A stretch of 15,861 nucleotides of DNA, from NCBI GenBank assembly GCA_023300205.1, contig JALZVD010000110.1, forward strand, positions 1-15,861. Direction: 5' to 3'. The notes below the pieces were generated by a model. The model was not told the origin of the DNA, did no database searches, and saw only the letters and a program-made list of their open reading frames with translations. The DNA is from Akkermansiaceae bacterium (GTDB lineage: Bacteria > Verrucomicrobiota > Verrucomicrobiia > Verrucomicrobiales > Akkermansiaceae). Shown piece by piece: positions 1 through 9,540 of the stretch. Every line of letters begins with the position of its first letter. Position 1 is the stretch's first letter. The position numbers and the translations under genes are program-made.

Positions 1-11
1 ATTAATGGCAT
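1..11 (-). CDS. Possible start of a gene downstream of scpB (partial)
   Basis: Directly after the scpB TAG stop, with no base between, the minus strand reads ATG CCA TTA and then leaves the window. A flush stop-start junction (TAGATG) would fit translational coupling, and the same arrangement occurs at 11851-11856. Only three codons are visible, so the product cannot be named and chance occurrence of ATG is quite possible. Confidence 0.2.
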
Positions 12-773
12 CTATTCAATTGGTGATTCAGAAATGTCTTCAAACTCATTAATCTGAGAACTATCTTGCTCAGTAAAATCATTCACCTCAGGATCATCAG
101 CCTTAGGCTCGGGTAACTTGACCGTCCTTAATTCAGATGCATTAGGTAAATCATTGACGTTTTTAATGCCGAAGTATTCGAAAAACAGTTCAGTAGTTTC
201 ATAGAGTAACGGTCTACCAGGAAGCTCGGCTCGTCCACCTATACAGATCAATTCTCTATCTAGCAACTTCTGAAGCATGCCGTCACATGAAACACCTCGG
301 ACAGCTTCCATAGCAGCTTTAGTGATGGGCTGCCTGTATGCAATAATCGCCAACGTCTCCATTGCTGGACCACTTAATCGCTGTGGCTTTTGCCCCGGGA
401 ATAATTGACGCACAAAATCTGCATATTCAGGATTGGTGTAGATCTTCCAACCCTTAGAGCGCTCGACGACCGAGAATGAACAACCGTTAGAAGCGTAATT
501 TTGATTCAATTGAGCAATCGCTGTGATTACTTGATTTTGAGAAGTTGAGGCTAACTCGGATAACCATACTGGTAGTGTTACAGGACTTGAATTCTCCTCT
601 GAACTACTGTGGTCACTGGAAGAAAGCTCACTATCCGCAGCATCTTCGTTTTCCACCTGCAGTGCTTCTTCAGCTTCAGCCACGCGAGCACGGACTAATC
701 TAGCCAGCTCAGAGCTAGACAGAGGTTGTTCAGAGGCTATCAGAATAGCTTCAATGATTGCGGTTAAATCCAT
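12..773 (-). CDS. scpB: Segregation and condensation protein B (ScpB)
   Basis: ScpB is the winged-helix dimer that binds the ScpA kleisin and, with SMC, forms the bacterial condensin that compacts and separates chromosomes. From the ATG at 773 the protein is 253 residues. The first winged helix begins at residues 4-27 (IIEAILIASEQPLS) and resumes at about 74-115; the second includes the conserved LAIIAYRQPITKAAMEAVRG stretch (141-160), then GRAELPGRPLLYETT and FFEYFG. Between the two parts of the first domain lies a Ser/Glu/Asp-rich insert, about residues 31-73, that B. subtilis ScpB lacks; the C-terminal tail (215-253) is also acidic. An upstream TTG at 815 would add 14 residues that do not look like ScpB, so I prefer the ATG. 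No scpA is adjacent in this window. parE lies 283 bases upstream on the same strand. Confidence 0.93.
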   Translation of the reverse strand: MDLTAIIEAILIASEQPLSSSELARLVRARVAEAEEALQVENEDAADSELSSSDHSSSEENSSPVTLPVWLSELASTSQNQVITAIAQLNQNYASNGCSFSVVERSKGWKIYTNPEYADFVRQLFPGQKPQRLSGPAMETLAIIAYRQPITKAAMEAVRGVSCDGMLQKLLDRELICIGGRAELPGRPLLYETTELFFEYFGIKNVNDLPNASELRTVKLPEPKADDPEVNDFTEQDSSQINEFEDISESPIE

Positions 774-1056
774 AACGATTCGACAGTAAAATTCACACCG
801 CAACAATGCAAGCAAGATGATTTCTTATTACATAAATTGCCGCTGAAGAATCGTAATATCTTTCTTATCAAATCTTCACGGAGATGTTATCACCACAGCT
901 GACTGTAACGGTAACTACTCATTAACATTTGTATAGGCAGTATCCATATACAACAATGATCACAGGATTATCTATAAGTTCACACAATATATGTAATGCG
1001 TTATAGTAAAGTGTGGAGTTCTGACCTAATACCTCCCTATGGTTAATATAGAAATT
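774..1056. other. Noncoding gap between parE and scpB
   Basis: This 283-base AT-rich gap is the longest without a gene in the window. It must carry any scpB promoter, but I see no pair of boxes close to TTGACA and TATAAT at proper spacing. The short palindrome TAGAAATTCTA at 1049-1059 overlaps the parE stop but has no T-run after it, so it is not a convincing terminator. No tRNA-like fold, riboswitch or sizeable ORF was seen. Confidence 0.6.
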
Positions 1057-2904
1057 CTAGACTTCAGCTGAGTTTACATCTTCACGTAAGTTATCAATGA
1101 TATATAACTGACGATCGGGCGTGTTTTTGCCCATATAGAAAGCTAGCATCTCCTTAAGTGATTTGCCTTCGACCATTGATACTGGATCTAGTCGAATATC
1201 TTCACCAATCATAAACGCAAATTCGTCAGGAGAAATTTCTCCCAAGCCCTTGAATCGTGTTATTTCAGCAGCTTTACCGCATTCTTTTAATGCAGACTCA
1301 CGTTCGTCATCATCATAACAGTAAAATGTTTTCTTCTTGTTTCTAACCCTGAATAAAGGTGTTTGCAGTATATACACGTGTCCTTCTCTTACTACTTCTG
1401 GGAAAAATTGTAGGAAAAAAGTCAATAACAGCAATCTAATATGCATGCCGTCAACATCAGCATCTGTCGCGATTACTACGTTATTGAATTTGAGCCCCTC
1501 TAGTCCGTCTTCGATATTTAAGGCGTGTTGCAATAAGTTAAACTCTTCATTCTCGTAAACGATCTTTTTAGTTAGCGCAAATGAGTTCAGTGGTTTACCT
1601 CGTAGTGAAAATACAGCCTGCGTCTCAACGTCCCTACTCTTAGTGATAGAGCCGCTAGCTGAATCTCCCTCAGTAATGAAGACCGTAGTTTCTTCTCGCC
1701 GCTTATGCTTTGTATCCAAATGCACTCTACAATCCCTAAGTTTTTTATTGTGCACCTTAGCTTTCCGGGCTCTATCCCTAGCTAGCTTTTTGATCCCTTT
1801 AAGCTCTTTTCGCTCTTTTTCGGCAACCATAATACGTTTCTGTAAAGCTTCCGCTATCTGTGGATGCCTGTGTAAATGATTATCAAGATGCTCTTTGAGA
1901 AAGTTTAAAACGAATGTCCGCACGGTTTCTCCATCAGGGGCCACATTTGTTGAACCCAGTTTAGTCTTAGTTTGACTCTCGAAAACAGGTTCTTCCACCC
2001 GGATAGAAACCGCTGCATTCAATCCTGCCCGAATGTCTGATGGATCATACTGTTTTTTGTAAAAATCTCTGACAACCTTAACCACCGCTTCACGGAAAGC
2101 CGCGAGATGAGTTCCTCCTTGAGTGGTGTGCTGTCCATTCACAAAGGTATAATAATCTTCACCACTAGACATTGTATGAGTAAAGGTTATATCAAGGTCC
2201 TTTCCTGAGAGATGGATGGGCTCATAAAGCATCTCATCATCGATCTCCTCTCTTAAGAGATCGAGAAGCCCCTCCTTAGATTTGAACTTTCTACCATTGA
2301 ATATGACCGTCAGTCCTGGATTAAGGTAAGAATAATAACGGCACATTTTCTCTACGTGACGCTCTCTGTACTTAGTCTTTATAGGGAAAATCTCTCGGTC
2401 TACATCGAAAGAAATACGCGTGCCGTTTAATGCATCTGCATCCTTCTTTGGATTTTTCATCTCCTCGGTAACCTCGCCGCGGCTAAATTCTATCGCTTTA
2501 GTTTCCCCTTCACGCCATGCTTGGATTTCAAAGAACACAGAAAGTGCGTTCACTGCCTTAATACCTACCCCATTAAGACCTACGGACTTCTTAAATGCAT
2601 CGCTATCATATTTGGCGCCAGTGTTTATCTTAGCAGCGCAATCCATCAGCTTGCCGAGAGGAATCCCTCTGCCGAAGTCTCGCACTTCTACCCTGTCTTC
2701 ATCATCAATATTAACGTGAATCTCCTTACCGTGGCCCATAACAAACTCATCAATAGAGTTGTCCATAACTTCTTTAAGTAAGATGTAGATCCCATCCTCA
2801 GGGCTTGCCCCATCAGCTAATTTACCAATATACATCCCAGGACGCAGGCGTATATGCTCTTTCCAATCTAAACTCTTAATGTCGTCTTCTGTATAACTTG
2901 CCAT
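1057..2904 (-). CDS. parE: DNA topoisomerase IV subunit B (ParE, GyrB-type ATPase)
   Basis: ATPase and TOPRIM subunit of a type IIA topoisomerase, acting with ParC to decatenate daughter chromosomes. Length is 615 residues. The GHKL ATPase has EVMDNSIDE (catalytic Glu45, Asn49), DFGRGIP (76-82) and the ATP-lid glycines [14 protein letters not shown] (109-122); QTKTKLG (311-317) supplies the switch lysine. The TOPRIM domain has TEGDSASGS (411-419; Glu412), DADVDG (481-486) and [13 protein letters not shown] (550-562). The compact length, with no insert in TOPRIM, and the EGDSASGS form match the ParE of Bacteroidota and Verrucomicrobiota rather than GyrB (EGDSAGGS). The partner parC is not in the window, so naming it ParE rather than GyrB rests on sequence type. 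The ATG at 2904 fits the usual short N-terminus; no Shine-Dalgarno sequence precedes it. scpB follows downstream on the same strand. Confidence 0.92.
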   Translation of the reverse strand: MASYTEDDIKSLDWKEHIRLRPGMYIGKLADGASPEDGIYILLKEVMDNSIDEFVMGHGKEIHVNIDDEDRVEVRDFGRGIPLGKLMDCAAKINTGAKYDSDAFKKSVGLNGVGIKAVNALSVFFEIQAWREGETKAIEFSRGEVTEEMKNPKKDADALNGTRISFDVDREIFPIKTKYRERHVEKMCRYYSYLNPGLTVIFNGRKFKSKEGLLDLLREEIDDEMLYEPIHLSGKDLDITFTHTMSSGEDYYTFVNGQHTTQGGTHLAAFREAVVKVVRDFYKKQYDPSDIRAGLNAAVSIRVEEPVFESQTKTKLGSTNVAPDGETVRTFVLNFLKEHLDNHLHRHPQIAEALQKRIMVAEKERKELKGIKKLARDRARKAKVHNKKLRDCRVHLDTKHKRREETTVFITEGDSASGSITKSRDVETQAVFSLRGKPLNSFALTKKIVYENEEFNLLQHALNIEDGLEGLKFNNVVIATDADVDGMHIRLLLLTFFLQFFPEVVREGHVYILQTPLFRVRNKKKTFYCYDDDERESALKECGKAAEITRFKGLGEISPDEFAFMIGEDIRLDPVSMVEGKSLKEMLAFYMGKNTPDRQLYIIDNLREDVNSAEV

Positions 2905-2941
2905 GATGAAAAATTCTTTTACTTAAGATGCGTTAATTATT

Positions 2942-2956
2942 TGGTTGTGGCAACCA
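2942..2956. repeat. Small inverted repeat upstream of parE
   Basis: TGGTTG and CAACCA form a perfect 6-base inverted repeat around a 3-base loop, in the 97-base gap between the membrane-protein stop (3002) and the parE start (2904). It could be a weak terminator for the upstream gene or an operator for parE. Neither strand has a clear T-run right after the stem, so a classical intrinsic terminator is not well supported. Confidence 0.3.
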
Positions 2957-3001
2957 CCAAAATGAATAACTAGTAGAAAAACCCCATCCCAGAGTCATCA
3001 A

Positions 3002-3673
3002 CTACTCTGAACGCTCTTCAATACCCTTAGCTGATTTCATCAAAAAAGAAATAGCTATTCCAGGCAATACAGAAATCCAAGTCCAAGCATGGATCGCATC
3101 GACCAAACCTTCCTCTTCAGAAACTCTATGAATCACTCTAGTTCTTTCAATAAGGGAGATCATTTGAGAAGCAGCCTCTCGTTCCACAGCTCTAGAAGAC
3201 CAAAGAAATAAAATACAGCCAGCTAATACTAAACCCACAATAAGAATAACCCATATGAATGGAACCCTCCCAACTATAGCACCTAATACACAAGCAACAA
3301 ATGTAAGAGGTGGGAATATATATCCAAATTTTATACACTTCACTCGCCAGCGTATAAGCTTCTCGTGCTCCTCCCATAATCCAGAAAGACCTAATTTAAT
3401 GACCTGCTGAGCTATTTCGGCACTACAGGTTGAGCATCTGTGTTTCTCATCAATCAATGCTACACCGTCACGATTGAGTGGCATCCCCGGCCATGTGCGC
3501 TTCTTAAACACATAGTTCAGTTTATGATACTGAGCTGACAGAGATTCCAATACAGTCTCTAAATCTACAGATAACTCCCTTGTTCTATTCAATATTCGAA
3601 AACCGAATAGATTAGCTACGAACAATCCCGCCAAGATAGGGACTATGCAAATCAATAATAATAATCCCTTCAT
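3002..3673 (-). CDS. Small membrane protein resembling a YugP-type zinc metallopeptidase without HExxH
   Basis: A 223-residue protein with an N-terminal membrane segment (about 3-24), a soluble stretch (25-115), two membrane segments (about 118-136 and 139-158) and a fourth hydrophobic stretch near the C-terminus (about 197-211). This layout, with SSRAVEREA (159-167), SEEEGLVDA (185-193) and AWTW (196-199), resembles my recollection of YugP/Zn_peptidase_2 proteins, where two membrane helices are followed by an ASRRA helix and a DAAAWTYVA-like helix. That comparison is inference. The HExxH zinc site of that family is absent; the nearest text is HEKLI at 103-107. Two cysteines (CSTC, 80-83) add a possible metal or disulfide site. 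The gene starts 24 bases after the 938-residue protein and is probably cotranscribed with it. If it belongs to the family it should be a catalytically dead member; otherwise it is an unknown membrane protein. Confidence 0.6.
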   Translation of the reverse strand: MKGLLLLICIVPILAGLFVANLFGFRILNRTRELSVDLETVLESLSAQYHKLNYVFKKRTWPGMPLNRDGVALIDEKHRCSTCSAEIAQQVIKLGLSGLWEEHEKLIRWRVKCIKFGYIFPPLTFVACVLGAIVGRVPFIWVILIVGLVLAGCILFLWSSRAVEREAASQMISLIERTRVIHRVSEEEGLVDAIHAWTWISVLPGIAISFLMKSAKGIEERSE

Positions 3674-3697
3674 CGTAAAGTGGTAGTCACAAAAAAG

Positions 3698-6514
3698 TCA
3701 TGGCTTAGGATGCGGCTGAGTCTTAAATCGCTCCAGTTGATTCACTAGACTATAAGTTCTGAGCTTAGCTGATGCGCCTATGCGCCCATACTTGCTAGCT
3801 CTAACAGCCTCTTCACCCCATTTGATGGCCGTCTTACGATTCCCTTTAGCAAACCACACTTCCCCCATAGTATCAATATAAGCAGCTTCAAACGGAGAGA
3901 GTTCGAGTGACTTCTTAGAGTGTTCCAGAGCTACGTCTAACTTTCTAACTGCTCTGGAAAGAAGCCAAGCCATCGTGTTATGTGTATTAGCGCACTCGGG
4001 GAATTGCTCTAAGGATCTGCTCACATGCTCAAAAGATTCCTCAACCCAAAGATTATATTGCTTGTCTAGATTAGTAGTCCTGATCGCTGGATAGAAATGA
4101 TCGGCTAGTCCTCCCCCCCCTATCATTACTTTGTGCGCTGAAGTAAGCATCTTCAGCCCTTTAGATTTTTCCCCTGCTTGATATAGTTCAAGTCCCCTGG
4201 TGAACTGTACGTTATAAAAATCATTCGTGTAATACACCACATTAGAAATTTCTCTATCAGACAGATGTCCAATAAGATCTGATGTGGACCTTATCATCAA
4301 GAACGCAGCTGCCTTCCCCCATTGTTTCGTATTGATATAAGCATTATCTCCAGCGGATAAATAACCTAGAGCATACTTATAAGCGTTTGAGTTTCTATCC
4401 ACCGAGCTAACAAGTAGAACACGCTCCATGATCTGAGTAGATATGCCATAATAACCAGCAAGATAATGCTCCGCAGCTATTTCACGCAGATCATCATTTA
4501 AGCCTAAGCTAATGAGCTTAGCATAGTTCAGTAGCTGGTCCGCTTCTTTATCATCACCCAATTTTCTCTTCGCTATTGAGTATAATGCATACCATCTAGG
4601 AGATTTATTAATAAATGAATGGTCATCATCCAGTAAAGTGACAATTTCTCGCCATTCCAAACAGCTAGAAAGCTCTCTTAGATACTCGAGCTTTCTCAAA
4701 GGGATCGCTGCTTCATTTTTTTCGGCTAAAAGTAATAGCTTCGTGTATTTCCTAGCGCTGATAGCATCTTGCCTGAACATCGCTACAGAGTGTAATGCGG
4801 TATACATAGAGTCTAAACTCTCCCGACCTTTTCTAATCGCTATCTTTATGAGTTCGTCCTGTAGATTTAGGTAAGTTTTTATCTCTGGCTGGTACACTCC
4901 CATGATAACAGCAAGATCCCTGAAAGATTTTTCTGCCGACATGCCCTCACGATTTAGTAGCGTGCTCCAAATGAGATCAGTATCCTGGGTGTCGTCATAG
5001 AGGTAGGGCACCATTTGACCATAAGTCTTGTTATCGTCACCTCGATCAAGAGTCACCTTTACTGCCAAATCACGCATTCCATGGTTGGCAATATCTTCTA
5101 CAAACTTACACCATTCATCATTTTGCTTTTTTTTGAGTTCACCTAGTAGAGGTGAAAGCACATCTTTAGTTATCTGTAGAATACCCCTTCTATGGTAAAA
5201 TCCAGCAACATTTAACAGTCTGTCCGAATAAGGCAGATCAGCCCCCCCTCTAAATTTTTGTTGATCTTTCTTCTCCAAATCTAGCTCAGCTAGAGCTAAT
5301 CGTGTATTCTCTTTAATGAATTCCTTTAGTGAGGTCTCATCGGAGATGCCCAAAACTTTTAATGCCTCCTTAGGCCTTTCTGTTTGATCTAGGTAAGCGA
5401 AGGCATCATAATGATATCTTTCCTTTAGATATGGCTCTATGAGATGCGCCGCACCGGTCAGACACATTGATTTGATAGTTTGATTGAGTAGGTCAGTAGC
5501 TTCTCTACCTTCAAATAAGCTCAAAGTCTTTACCTGTTGATTGTGAGTATTTTCTATGAATTCGATTTCGGCCCCATCGTATTGCTGTTTAATAACATCC
5601 AGTCCAGCCTCAGCGGCATAAGTTGCATTTTTAGAATAATAGTGATACATCATCTCAGGATCACCTTTTAGTAGATTCAGATTTGCAATGACGCCCATAA
5701 GGCTCTCTTCTGTTGCAAACTTCCGAATATCTTCACGACCAGGCCTCTCTAGATTTAAGTGCCTTTCCCAGTGTTTATCGACCAACTCATCACTCATTTC
5801 AGTAAGCTTCTCGAGTTCTTCGCCTAGCAGACCAGTAAGGCCATATAAATAAGCTAAGGAACGCAGAGTCGTCTCATTTTGCGGGGCTAATTTCAGCTGT
5901 TCGATAGCGCCATCAAGATTCCCTTGGCTTATAGATACTCTAGCAGCCTCATGAGCGAGTCTTTTGAAATCAGCAAAGAGTGTTCTAGCTAAAGTGCGAT
6001 CCTCCATTTCCGAAAGCATAAATAACATCTGTGAAAAAGCTTTTTCCGCATACAATGTCCGCAAGATATCTTCTTTTTCATCGTTGTTTGCAGTAGCAAA
6101 TGAATGCACTAATTTAGCAATATGCCTTGGGGTGTCAGGAGATATCCCTACTTTAATATATCTGATCAACTCTGTAGCCCTAGAAATCAACTCTGGGTTA
6201 GAAGAGAGCAGCGCCACCTCTAATGCATCCAGGGCTAACTCACCTCTCCGCCAGAGTAAGCTGCTCGCTTTCTCTCTGATAAGGAAACTCTCATCGCCTA
6301 GTTGTCTAACAAGGTCTTCATTGTTTAATTCTTCAAGAGATGAAGCTTTAGTTTCAGGATCATTCTTAATATTAGTATTTTCTGCTATGTCTTTTTGAGA
6401 CCCGCTAGCCACCTGTTCAGGATTAGCAACATCCGCCATACTGGCGGCCATGGCTAACAAGCACGCTATTAGTATACCTGTTAGTGTCTCTTTCCTTGTG
6501 GATTTTGCAGTCAT
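3698..6514 (-). CDS. Large exported HEAT/TPR-repeat protein of unknown function
   Basis: A 938-residue, mainly helical protein. The N-terminus has basic residues and then a hydrophobic segment (about 11-25) ending in SMA, which fits a Sec signal peptide, so the protein probably acts in the periplasm or at the envelope. The LIAC at 15-18 resembles a lipobox, but hydrophobic sequence continues beyond the Cys, so a lipoprotein is less likely. A HEAT-like pair follows at about 64-122 (LGDESFLIREKASSLLWRRG, then ALEVALLSSNPELISRATEL), a style common in planctomycetal and verrucomicrobial exported proteins. The middle is long alpha-helical repeat sequence, and tetratricopeptide-like helices appear at about 838-910 (HNTMAWLLSRAV, AYIDTMGEVWFAKGNRKTAI). 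No catalytic motif is visible, so a scaffold role is likely. The start at 6514 gives a clean signal peptide. A G8 run on the coding strand lies at 4113-4120 and encodes part of a GGGG turn. Confidence 0.8.
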   Translation of the reverse strand: MTAKSTRKETLTGILIACLLAMAASMADVANPEQVASGSQKDIAENTNIKNDPETKASSLEELNNEDLVRQLGDESFLIREKASSLLWRRGELALDALEVALLSSNPELISRATELIRYIKVGISPDTPRHIAKLVHSFATANNDEKEDILRTLYAEKAFSQMLFMLSEMEDRTLARTLFADFKRLAHEAARVSISQGNLDGAIEQLKLAPQNETTLRSLAYLYGLTGLLGEELEKLTEMSDELVDKHWERHLNLERPGREDIRKFATEESLMGVIANLNLLKGDPEMMYHYYSKNATYAAEAGLDVIKQQYDGAEIEFIENTHNQQVKTLSLFEGREATDLLNQTIKSMCLTGAAHLIEPYLKERYHYDAFAYLDQTERPKEALKVLGISDETSLKEFIKENTRLALAELDLEKKDQQKFRGGADLPYSDRLLNVAGFYHRRGILQITKDVLSPLLGELKKKQNDEWCKFVEDIANHGMRDLAVKVTLDRGDDNKTYGQMVPYLYDDTQDTDLIWSTLLNREGMSAEKSFRDLAVIMGVYQPEIKTYLNLQDELIKIAIRKGRESLDSMYTALHSVAMFRQDAISARKYTKLLLLAEKNEAAIPLRKLEYLRELSSCLEWREIVTLLDDDHSFINKSPRWYALYSIAKRKLGDDKEADQLLNYAKLISLGLNDDLREIAAEHYLAGYYGISTQIMERVLLVSSVDRNSNAYKYALGYLSAGDNAYINTKQWGKAAAFLMIRSTSDLIGHLSDREISNVVYYTNDFYNVQFTRGLELYQAGEKSKGLKMLTSAHKVMIGGGGLADHFYPAIRTTNLDKQYNLWVEESFEHVSRSLEQFPECANTHNTMAWLLSRAVRKLDVALEHSKKSLELSPFEAAYIDTMGEVWFAKGNRKTAIKWGEEAVRASKYGRIGASAKLRTYSLVNQLERFKTQPHPKP

Positions 6515-6576
6515 TATAGTATAATACTTAGTGCACTTGAGAGTTTACCTTATAACAATAAAAATACCAGTTTTCT

Positions 6577-6597
6577 TTTGAAGCTTAAGACTTCAAA
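6577..6597. repeat. Inverted repeat between gcvP and the HEAT/TPR gene
   Basis: TTTGAAG and CTTCAAA form a perfect 7-base inverted repeat around a 7-base loop, about 90 bases past the gcvP stop and 63 bases before the next start on the same strand. It may end gcvP transcription or act as an operator for the next gene. No continuous T-run follows on the minus strand, so a standard terminator is only weakly supported. The rest of this 174-base gap is AT-rich with nothing else recognisable. Confidence 0.3.
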
Positions 6598-6688
6598 TAA
6601 CCCCCTTGAAACTAAAAACTCCGACATTATATAAATCATCACCTATGGCGTAGTCCATGGAAATCAACCTGCTGATATAGAGTTTATT

Positions 6689-9523
6689 CTAATCCTCAAC
6701 ATAAGCTTCGATTCCAACACATGAACAAATCAAATTTCTATCTCCATGAACGTTATCAACTCTCCCTACATAAGGCCAAAACTTATGCCGCCGCAGACTA
6801 TCTAAAGGGTAAGCAGCCTTCTCGCGACCGTATGGTTTATCCCAACTGTCACATATAACCATTTGAGCAGTGTGGGGAGAGTTCGTTAATACATTATTCT
6901 CTTTATCAAATAGCCCATCGATAACCTCCTGAATTTCCCCATGGATAGAGATAAGCGCTTCACAGAATCTATCTAGTTCGTCTTTGGACTCTGACTCTGT
7001 TGGCTCAATCATGAGAGTACCAGATACAGGGAAACTCATCGTCGGAGCATGATAACCATAATCAATCAAACGTTTCGCTACATCCTCCACACCTATCCCA
7101 GATGCTTCAGTGAGAGGTCTCACATCAATAATGCATTCATGCGCTACCAGCCCCTTATTTCCAGTGTATAGAATAGGATAATAATCCTTAAGTCGGTGAG
7201 CTACATAGTTCGCATTTAGAATCGCAATCTTAGTTGCTTCAGTCAGACCTGCTGCCCCCATCATCGCGATATACATCCAGGAAATCGTATTAATTGAAGC
7301 GCTTCCAAACGGCGCTGCACTAACGACACCATCTTGAGAACCTATTTCTCCATGTCCTGGCAAAAAGGGTACTAGTTGTTGAGCCACGCCGATAGGCCCC
7401 ACTCCTGGCCCCCCTCCTCCATGAGGAATGCAAAAAGTTTTATGTAAGTTTAAATGACATACATCAGCACCAATAAATCCAGGGCTAGTTAGTCCCACCT
7501 GAGCATTCATATTTGCTCCATCCATATAAACCTGTCCGCCATGAGAATGAATTGTAGCGCATATATCCTTAATCGCAGCTTCATACACTCCATGCGTAGA
7601 TGGGTATGTGACCATCAAACAACCAAGTTTAGCTGCGTGCACTTCGGCCAACTCATTAAGATACAAAACATCAATATTCCCATTACTATCACATTTCACA
7701 GGCACTACCTTAAATCCAGCCATCACTGCTGAGGCTGGATTTGTACCGTGAGCTGAAGTAGGGATAAGACAAATATTCCTATCCGCATCACCATTCTCTA
7801 TGTGATATCTTCGGATAGCAAGTAACCCAGCGAATTCTCCTTGCGAACCCGCATTTGGTTGAAGCGAAACAGCTGCAAAACCAGTAATCTCGGCCAACCA
7901 TTCCGACAAGCTATCTAACATGTCCAGATAACCTTGCGTCTGTGACTCTGGTGCAAATGGATGAATGTTAGAAACCGTCGGCCATGAAAGCGGTATCATC
8001 TCAGAAGATGCATTCAACTTCATCGTGCATGATCCAAGAGCTATCATTGATTCATTAAGAGCCAAGTCTCGTTTCTCCAAGCGTGCTAAATAGCGAAGCA
8101 TCTCAGTTTCAGAGTGATGACGATTAAAGACCTCTGCATTACAAAAGTCAGACTCCCTGCTAAAGCTACCCTCCCAACCAAATGCATCTTCATCTGGCAT
8201 CAATATATCGGATTCCACGCCAAATGCCTGCAACACAGCCATACCATGCTCAGGGGTGTGTGTTTCATCAAATGACAAGCCCACTGTATCAGAATCAATC
8301 ACACGAAAATTCAAACCAAACTCATTCGCTGTCGCATGAATCTCGCCTGCCTCACCCGGAGTTTTCACAGTAAGCGTATCAAAGAAAACATCGTTAGTAA
8401 GCTCATACCCTGAAGCCTTAAGATTATGCGCTACAACAGTAGCCATTTCATGACAGCCCATCGCGATCGCCTGTAGACCGGATGGTCCATGATAGACCGC
8501 ATACATTGAAGCCATCACGGCCAACAAAACCTGAGCTGTACAAATGTTAGAAGTAGCCTTATCCCTACGAATATGTTGCTCACGTGTCTGAAGCGCTAAC
8601 CGATAAGCAGGCTTACCATTAGAGTCCAATGAAACACCAATAATACGCCCCGGAAGCTTACGCTTAAGAGCATCTTTACAAGAAATGTATCCAGCATGTG
8701 GTCCGCCAAAGCCAAAAGGCACCCCAAACCTCTGACTTGATCCGACCGCTATATCAGCACTAAACTCACCTGGTGGGCGAAGAACAGTCAAAGCCAATAG
8801 ATCCGCCGCTACTATCGTCAGAGCTTTTTCTGAATGAACAGCTTCATGAAATTCGGTGAAATCATCAATACCACCCTCAACATCCGGATACTGCACTAGA
8901 GTTGCAAATAGTCCCTCACACGTTGATGGATCAAATGATTTCCAATCACCAATTTGCACATCAATATCAAGTGGCTCACAACGACTCAAAACTACCGCAA
9001 TCGTCTGAGGTAAACACTTATCAGAAACAAATACCCTGGTCCCCTTTGGTTTATTAGACCTAGCAAGAGCTATCGCCTCGGCAGCAGCCGTCCCTTCATC
9101 TAGTAGGGATGAATTTGCAATATCCAACCCCGTTAACTCCGAGATCATCGTTTGATAATTCAGCAAAGCCTCTAATCTCCCTTGAGCGATTTCAGCCTGA
9201 TACGGAGTATACGCTGTATACCAACCTGGATTCTCTAAAATATTCCTTTGAATAACAGCTGGTGTATGTGTCCCATAGTAACCTTGCCCTATACAAGATG
9301 TCATCACCTCATTCTGACTCATGATCTGCTTTAGCAGCCCAAGCGCTTCAACTTCCGATAGAGCTTCAGGTAGATCCAGCTCATAATCGTAGCGAATATT
9401 TGACGGGACAGCTTCCTCAATTAAGTCTGCTATCTTATTATAACCAAGTGAATGAATCATTTGGTCACGATCTCCTCCTGAAATACCCAAGTGACGACTA
9501 CAAAAATCTAAATGTGCTGACAT
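6689..9523 (-). CDS. gcvP: Glycine dehydrogenase (decarboxylating), P protein
   Basis: The pyridoxal-phosphate enzyme of the glycine cleavage system: it decarboxylates glycine and passes the aminomethyl group to the lipoyl arm of GcvH. At 944 residues it is the full-length single-chain form, not the split alpha/beta form. The N-terminal half shows the family pattern (RHLG, 10-13; [20 protein letters not shown], 81-100; [20 protein letters not shown], 101-120; [15 protein letters not shown], 265-279). The C-terminal half carries LGSCTMKLN (496-504), PNAGSQGE (556-563), HGTNPASA (592-599) and the cofactor lysine in [18 protein letters not shown] (Lys695). No key residue appears missing. It is the last gene of the gcvT-gcvH-gcvP operon, starting 17 bases after gcvH. 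The ATG at 9523 gives the standard N-terminus, although no Shine-Dalgarno motif precedes it. Confidence 0.97.
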   Translation of the reverse strand: MSAHLDFCSRHLGISGGDRDQMIHSLGYNKIADLIEEAVPSNIRYDYELDLPEALSEVEALGLLKQIMSQNEVMTSCIGQGYYGTHTPAVIQRNILENPGWYTAYTPYQAEIAQGRLEALLNYQTMISELTGLDIANSSLLDEGTAAAEAIALARSNKPKGTRVFVSDKCLPQTIAVVLSRCEPLDIDVQIGDWKSFDPSTCEGLFATLVQYPDVEGGIDDFTEFHEAVHSEKALTIVAADLLALTVLRPPGEFSADIAVGSSQRFGVPFGFGGPHAGYISCKDALKRKLPGRIIGVSLDSNGKPAYRLALQTREQHIRRDKATSNICTAQVLLAVMASMYAVYHGPSGLQAIAMGCHEMATVVAHNLKASGYELTNDVFFDTLTVKTPGEAGEIHATANEFGLNFRVIDSDTVGLSFDETHTPEHGMAVLQAFGVESDILMPDEDAFGWEGSFSRESDFCNAEVFNRHHSETEMLRYLARLEKRDLALNESMIALGSCTMKLNASSEMIPLSWPTVSNIHPFAPESQTQGYLDMLDSLSEWLAEITGFAAVSLQPNAGSQGEFAGLLAIRRYHIENGDADRNICLIPTSAHGTNPASAVMAGFKVVPVKCDSNGNIDVLYLNELAEVHAAKLGCLMVTYPSTHGVYEAAIKDICATIHSHGGQVYMDGANMNAQVGLTSPGFIGADVCHLNLHKTFCIPHGGGGPGVGPIGVAQQLVPFLPGHGEIGSQDGVVSAAPFGSASINTISWMYIAMMGAAGLTEATKIAILNANYVAHRLKDYYPILYTGNKGLVAHECIIDVRPLTEASGIGVEDVAKRLIDYGYHAPTMSFPVSGTLMIEPTESESKDELDRFCEALISIHGEIQEVIDGLFDKENNVLTNSPHTAQMVICDSWDKPYGREKAAYPLDSLRRHKFWPYVGRVDNVHGDRNLICSCVGIEAYVED

Positions 9524-9540
9524 AATTATTAGATAAAATT

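Noticed and set aside
774..815. TTG-initiated longer form of ScpB beginning at 815
   Set aside because: The extra 14 residues (Cys/Arg-rich) do not look like an ScpB N-terminus, and an ATG at 773 opens directly with the conserved first helix.
1049..1059. TAGAAATTCTA palindrome as a parE terminator
   Set aside because: It overlaps the stop codon, is short and AT-rich, and lacks a following T-run.
2420..2781. Plus-strand open frames of 86 and 99 codons opposite parE
   Set aside because: They lie wholly antisense to a well-conserved topoisomerase gene and their translations show no domain or plausible composition.
5964..6398. 144-codon plus-strand frame opposite the HEAT/TPR gene
   Set aside because: It is a serine-rich antisense shadow of the real gene; the minus-strand frame has a signal peptide and repeat structure.
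3746..6514. Reading the LIAC at residues 15-18 of the 938-residue protein as a lipobox
   Set aside because: The hydrophobic core continues past the cysteine (LLAMAAS), while an SMA cleavage site follows, so an ordinary Sec signal fits better.
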